A DNA stretch of 64,000 bases from Mumia sp. zg.B17 (GTDB lineage Bacteria > Actinomycetota > Actinomycetes > Propionibacteriales > Nocardioidaceae): NCBI RefSeq assembly GCF_019550915.1, contig NZ_JAHWCI010000008.1, forward strand, positions 62,001-126,000, written 5' to 3'. Every line of letters begins with the position of its first letter. The first letter of the stretch is position 1. Below, piece after piece: positions 62,200 through 64,000 of this stretch. The notes below the pieces were generated by a model. The model saw only the letters and a list, made by a program, of their open reading frames with translations. It was not told the DNA's origin and made no database searches. A program made the translations under genes and the position numbers.

Positions 62200-63044
62200 G
62201 CGAACTCTCCACGTCGAGCACGACGGTGCCGCTGCCCGAGCTCCCCGCCGCGAGCTTCTACGAGCGCGAGGACGACCACGCCTTCCGATCGACCGCAGCC
62301 ACCGAGAGCCCGTGGGATCCCCGTGCGCAGCACGGGGGACCGCCGTCGGCGCTGCTCGCCCGCGCGATCGAGCACGGCGTGGACGACGCGTCGATGGCCG
62401 TGGCCAAGATCGACGTCGACTTCCTCGGCCCGATCCCGCAGGGCGTCTGCGAGGTCGCCGTCACGACGCTCCGCCCGGGCCGCCGCGTGCGGCTGGTGGA
62501 GGCGACGCTGACGGCGGACAGGCGGGCCGCCGCCAGCGCCCGGGCGTGGCTGGTGTCCCACGAGGACGGGCGCGCCCCCGCCACCGGCGCCACCACCGCC
62601 GTGCCCGGACTCCCTGCCCCGCAGCCTCATCCGCCGATGGTCGGGGTGCGGCCGGACTGGGGGTACGGGCGGGCGATCGAGTGGCGGTACGTCGTCGGCG
62701 CGCCGGACGGACAGGCGTCGGCCGACGACGGCGCGACCAGCGTCTGGATGCGCGCGCGGGTCCCGCTCGTGGCGGGCGAGGACACCTCGGCCCTCGCGCG
62801 GCTGATGGTGGTCGCGGACTCCGCGAACGGCGTGAGCGCGAACCTGGACCTGCGTGACTGGCTCTTCATCCCGCCAGGTCTCGGCGTGACGCTCCAGCGG
62901 CCGCCGTCGTCGGAGTGGGTGCACCTCGAGGCGGCCTCGTGGTCGCAGCCGCGCGGCACCGGGGTCGCCCACGCGGTCGCCAGCGACACGGACGGGCTCT
63001 GCGGCTTCGTGATGCAGCCGCTCCTGGTCGCGCCACGGCGCTGA
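62196..63044 (+). CDS. Acyl-CoA thioesterase family protein (double hotdog)
   Basis: 282 residues from GTG 62196, which overlaps the helicase-associated stop (GTGA). SPWDPRAQHGGPPSALLARAIEHG is the first hotdog helix with the HGGPP motif of TesB-like/4HBT_3 proteins, followed by MAVAKIDVDFLGPIPQGVCEV; the second hotdog covers 150-280. TAGCGT (62183-62188) ends seven bases before the GTG, so it also has its own leaderless promoter. Substrate unknown. Confidence 0.9.
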   Translation: MSELSTSSTTVPLPELPAASFYEREDDHAFRSTAATESPWDPRAQHGGPPSALLARAIEHGVDDASMAVAKIDVDFLGPIPQGVCEVAVTTLRPGRRVRLVEATLTADRRAAASARAWLVSHEDGRAPATGATTAVPGLPAPQPHPPMVGVRPDWGYGRAIEWRYVVGAPDGQASADDGATSVWMRARVPLVAGEDTSALARLMVVADSANGVSANLDLRDWLFIPPGLGVTLQRPPSSEWVHLEAASWSQPRGTGVAHAVASDTDGLCGFVMQPLLVAPRR

Positions 63045-63067
63045 CGCCCTCGACCCCGCACACGACA

Positions 63068-63107
63068 TCACCCTCGCCATGTCGGGGGGGTACATCGGCG
63101 AGGGTGA
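63068..63107 (+). terminator. Terminator after the thioesterase gene
   Basis: TCACCCTCGCC (63068-63078) pairs perfectly with 63097-63107 across an 18-base loop, 24 bases after the stop codon. Confidence 0.7.
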
Positions 63108-63143
63108 CGGGTAACAGGCATCTCTGCCGCTACGTCTTACATA

Positions 63144-63157
63144 CTACCGGGCGGTAG
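63144..63157. promoter_or_regulatory. CTACC-GGGC-GGTAG palindrome upstream of CGNR-XPB
   Basis: A perfect inverted repeat with a 4-base spacer in the 175-base gap before the second CGNR gene, 51-64 bases ahead of its -10 box. Resembles TetR-type operators in shape; no TetR gene is adjacent. Confidence 0.5.
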
Positions 63158-63219
63158 GTGAGGTCCAAAGCGGCTTCCAGGCCTTACCGCCGACGGGAGT
63201 GCGCCAGTAGGATGGAGGG

Positions 63220-63810
63220 ATGGACTTCGTCGGGTACGCCGAGCGCGCCGCCGAGCTCGTGAACGCCCGCCTGGTCACCGTCGACGACGTCCGCGCCCAC
63301 CTCCGCGAGCGCCAGTGGCTGGTCCGGCAGGCCACCGAGCGCGACGTCCGCGCGCTCCGACGCTTCCAGCGTCGGCTGCGCACGGTCTTCGAGCAGGGCA
63401 GCGCCGGACAGCCCGACGCGGTGGTCTACTCCCTCAACGCACTGCTCGCGTCGCACCGGATCACGCCTCTCATCGTCCCCACCGACGCAACGGCCACCGA
63501 CACCGCCACCGACACCACGAAGGTCGCCGACGGCGCCGCGAGCGGATGGCGGCTGCACGTCGCCGACCGCGCGGCCTCGGTCGCGGAGCTGCTGGTGGCC
63601 GAGTCCCTCATGGGACTCGCCACGCTCGTCTGTGACCTGACGCCGGCGAGGCTCGGCGTGTGCGCCGCCCATGCGTGCACCAACACCTATGTCGACCTCT
63701 CACCCAACCGCTCGCGGCGATTCTGCTCCGAGCGGTGCTCCTCCCGCGCGAACGTCGCGGCCTACCGGGCACGCCAGAAGTCGCGCCCGATCCCTGGAGG
63801 TATCGCATGA
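63220..63810 (+). CDS. CGNR zinc finger protein coupled to XPB
   Basis: 196 residues. An ABATE-like N-terminal domain (about 8-140) precedes GVCAAHACTNTYVDLSPNRSRRFCSERCSSRANVAAYRARQ, the CGNR finger with CSSR in place of CGNR. A Thr/Asp/Ala-rich stretch (TDATATDTATDTT, about 88-100) interrupts the first domain. TAGGAT (63208-63213) ends six bases before the ATG and GGAGGG overlaps it. Its stop overlaps the ATG of XPB by 4 bases. Confidence 0.92.
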   Translation: MDFVGYAERAAELVNARLVTVDDVRAHLRERQWLVRQATERDVRALRRFQRRLRTVFEQGSAGQPDAVVYSLNALLASHRITPLIVPTDATATDTATDTTKVADGAASGWRLHVADRAASVAELLVAESLMGLATLVCDLTPARLGVCAAHACTNTYVDLSPNRSRRFCSERCSSRANVAAYRARQKSRPIPGGIA

Positions 63811-64000
63811 CCGACGGACCGCTGATCGTGCAGTCCGACAAGACGCTGCTGCTCGAGGTCGACCACGAGCAGGCTGCCGAGTGTCGTCGGGTCATCGCGC
63901 CCTTCGCCGAGCTGGAGCGCTCGCCCGAGCACATCCACACCTACCGGATCACCCCGCTCGGACTGTGGAACGCCCGGGCCGCCGGCCACGACGCCGAGCA
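63807..64000 (+). CDS. DNA repair helicase XPB, N-terminal fragment
   Basis: 64 codons are in the window, continuing past the right edge. The start GPLIVQSDKTLLLEVDHEQA, then CRRVIAPFAELERSPEHIHTYRITPLGLWNARAAGHDAE is the conserved opening (damage-recognition region) of bacterial XPB/ERCC3-type helicases. CTGGAGG lies seven bases before ATG 63807. The ATG overlaps the CGNR stop (ATGA), so both are translated from one mRNA. Helicase motifs lie outside the window. Confidence 0.88.
   Translation, partial: MTDGPLIVQSDKTLLLEVDHEQAAECRRVIAPFAELERSPEHIHTYRITPLGLWNARAAGHDAE

Overview
The window is a high-GC chromosomal segment from an actinobacterium. Gene content points to the Propionibacteriales, most likely a Nocardioides- or Aeromicrobium-like member of the Nocardioidaceae: a DtxR/IdeR-type regulator with every metal ligand, a MutA/MutB/MeaB methylmalonyl-CoA module, DUF3027 and DUF2530 proteins, a mycothiol-type DinB/MDMPI protein, CGNR zinc-finger proteins, a bacterial XPB helicase and many leaderless genes. 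The family assignment is inference from gene content. I see no phage, insertion sequence, integron or CRISPR array; this looks like core chromosome with accessory efflux and regulator cassettes.

Layout. 1-4389: the N-terminus of a penicillin-acylase-like gene, a two-gene CNNM/CorC (DUF21-CBS) operon, an FmdB zinc ribbon protein, a SAF protein and MscL. 4407-9293: a small protein, an epimerase, an aldo-keto reductase with a HAD-IIA phosphatase, and a TetR gene divergent from a membrane protein. 9303-13877: a second CNNM/CorC operon with the same long-plus-short design, a luciferase-like oxidoreductase, a GNAT, a small tyrosine phosphatase and tRNA-Arg(CCU). 13904-23300: an O-methyltransferase, membrane proteins, a GGDEF-EAL protein, IdeR, photolyase, a hotdog protein, a GH13 glucosidase and a PadR regulator. 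23301-31802: an MFS pump, an orphan short transcription unit with a 12-codon ORF, pdxH, citrate synthase and the mutA-mutB-meaB operon. 31888-36046: a DrrAB-type ABC exporter with its TetR, an alpha/beta hydrolase, and the wreck of an ABC/two-component locus. 36142-47543: serC, a propeller-like secreted protein, two MarR-MFS efflux operons, a purine permease with DUF2530, DUF3027, a cold-shock protein, a HAD phosphatase and a 43-residue protein. 47666-57602: a PadR-ABC (FtsX-like) operon, Lon under a HAIR-like site, and a TetR-controlled ABC exporter with two separate ATPases. 57610-64000: a BrkB-like protein, VOC and CGNR genes, a lone PemK-like protein, a helicase-associated protein, a thioesterase, a second CGNR gene and the start of XPB.

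Four features recur. (1) Efflux cassettes, each with its own regulator (two MarR, two TetR, one PadR) and visible operator palindromes. (2) Operons joined by 1-, 4- or 8-base overlaps. (3) About twenty genes where a TANNNT-like -10 box ends 6-7 bases before the start codon, which is the geometry of leaderless mRNAs and was used here to choose starts. (4) Short conserved-looking ORFs (12, 39, 43 and 72 codons) that standard annotation may miss. The best candidates for something under-described are the promoter/SD/12-codon-ORF/terminator unit at 24636-24855, the paired CNNM/CorC operons, and the CGNR gene coupled to XPB.
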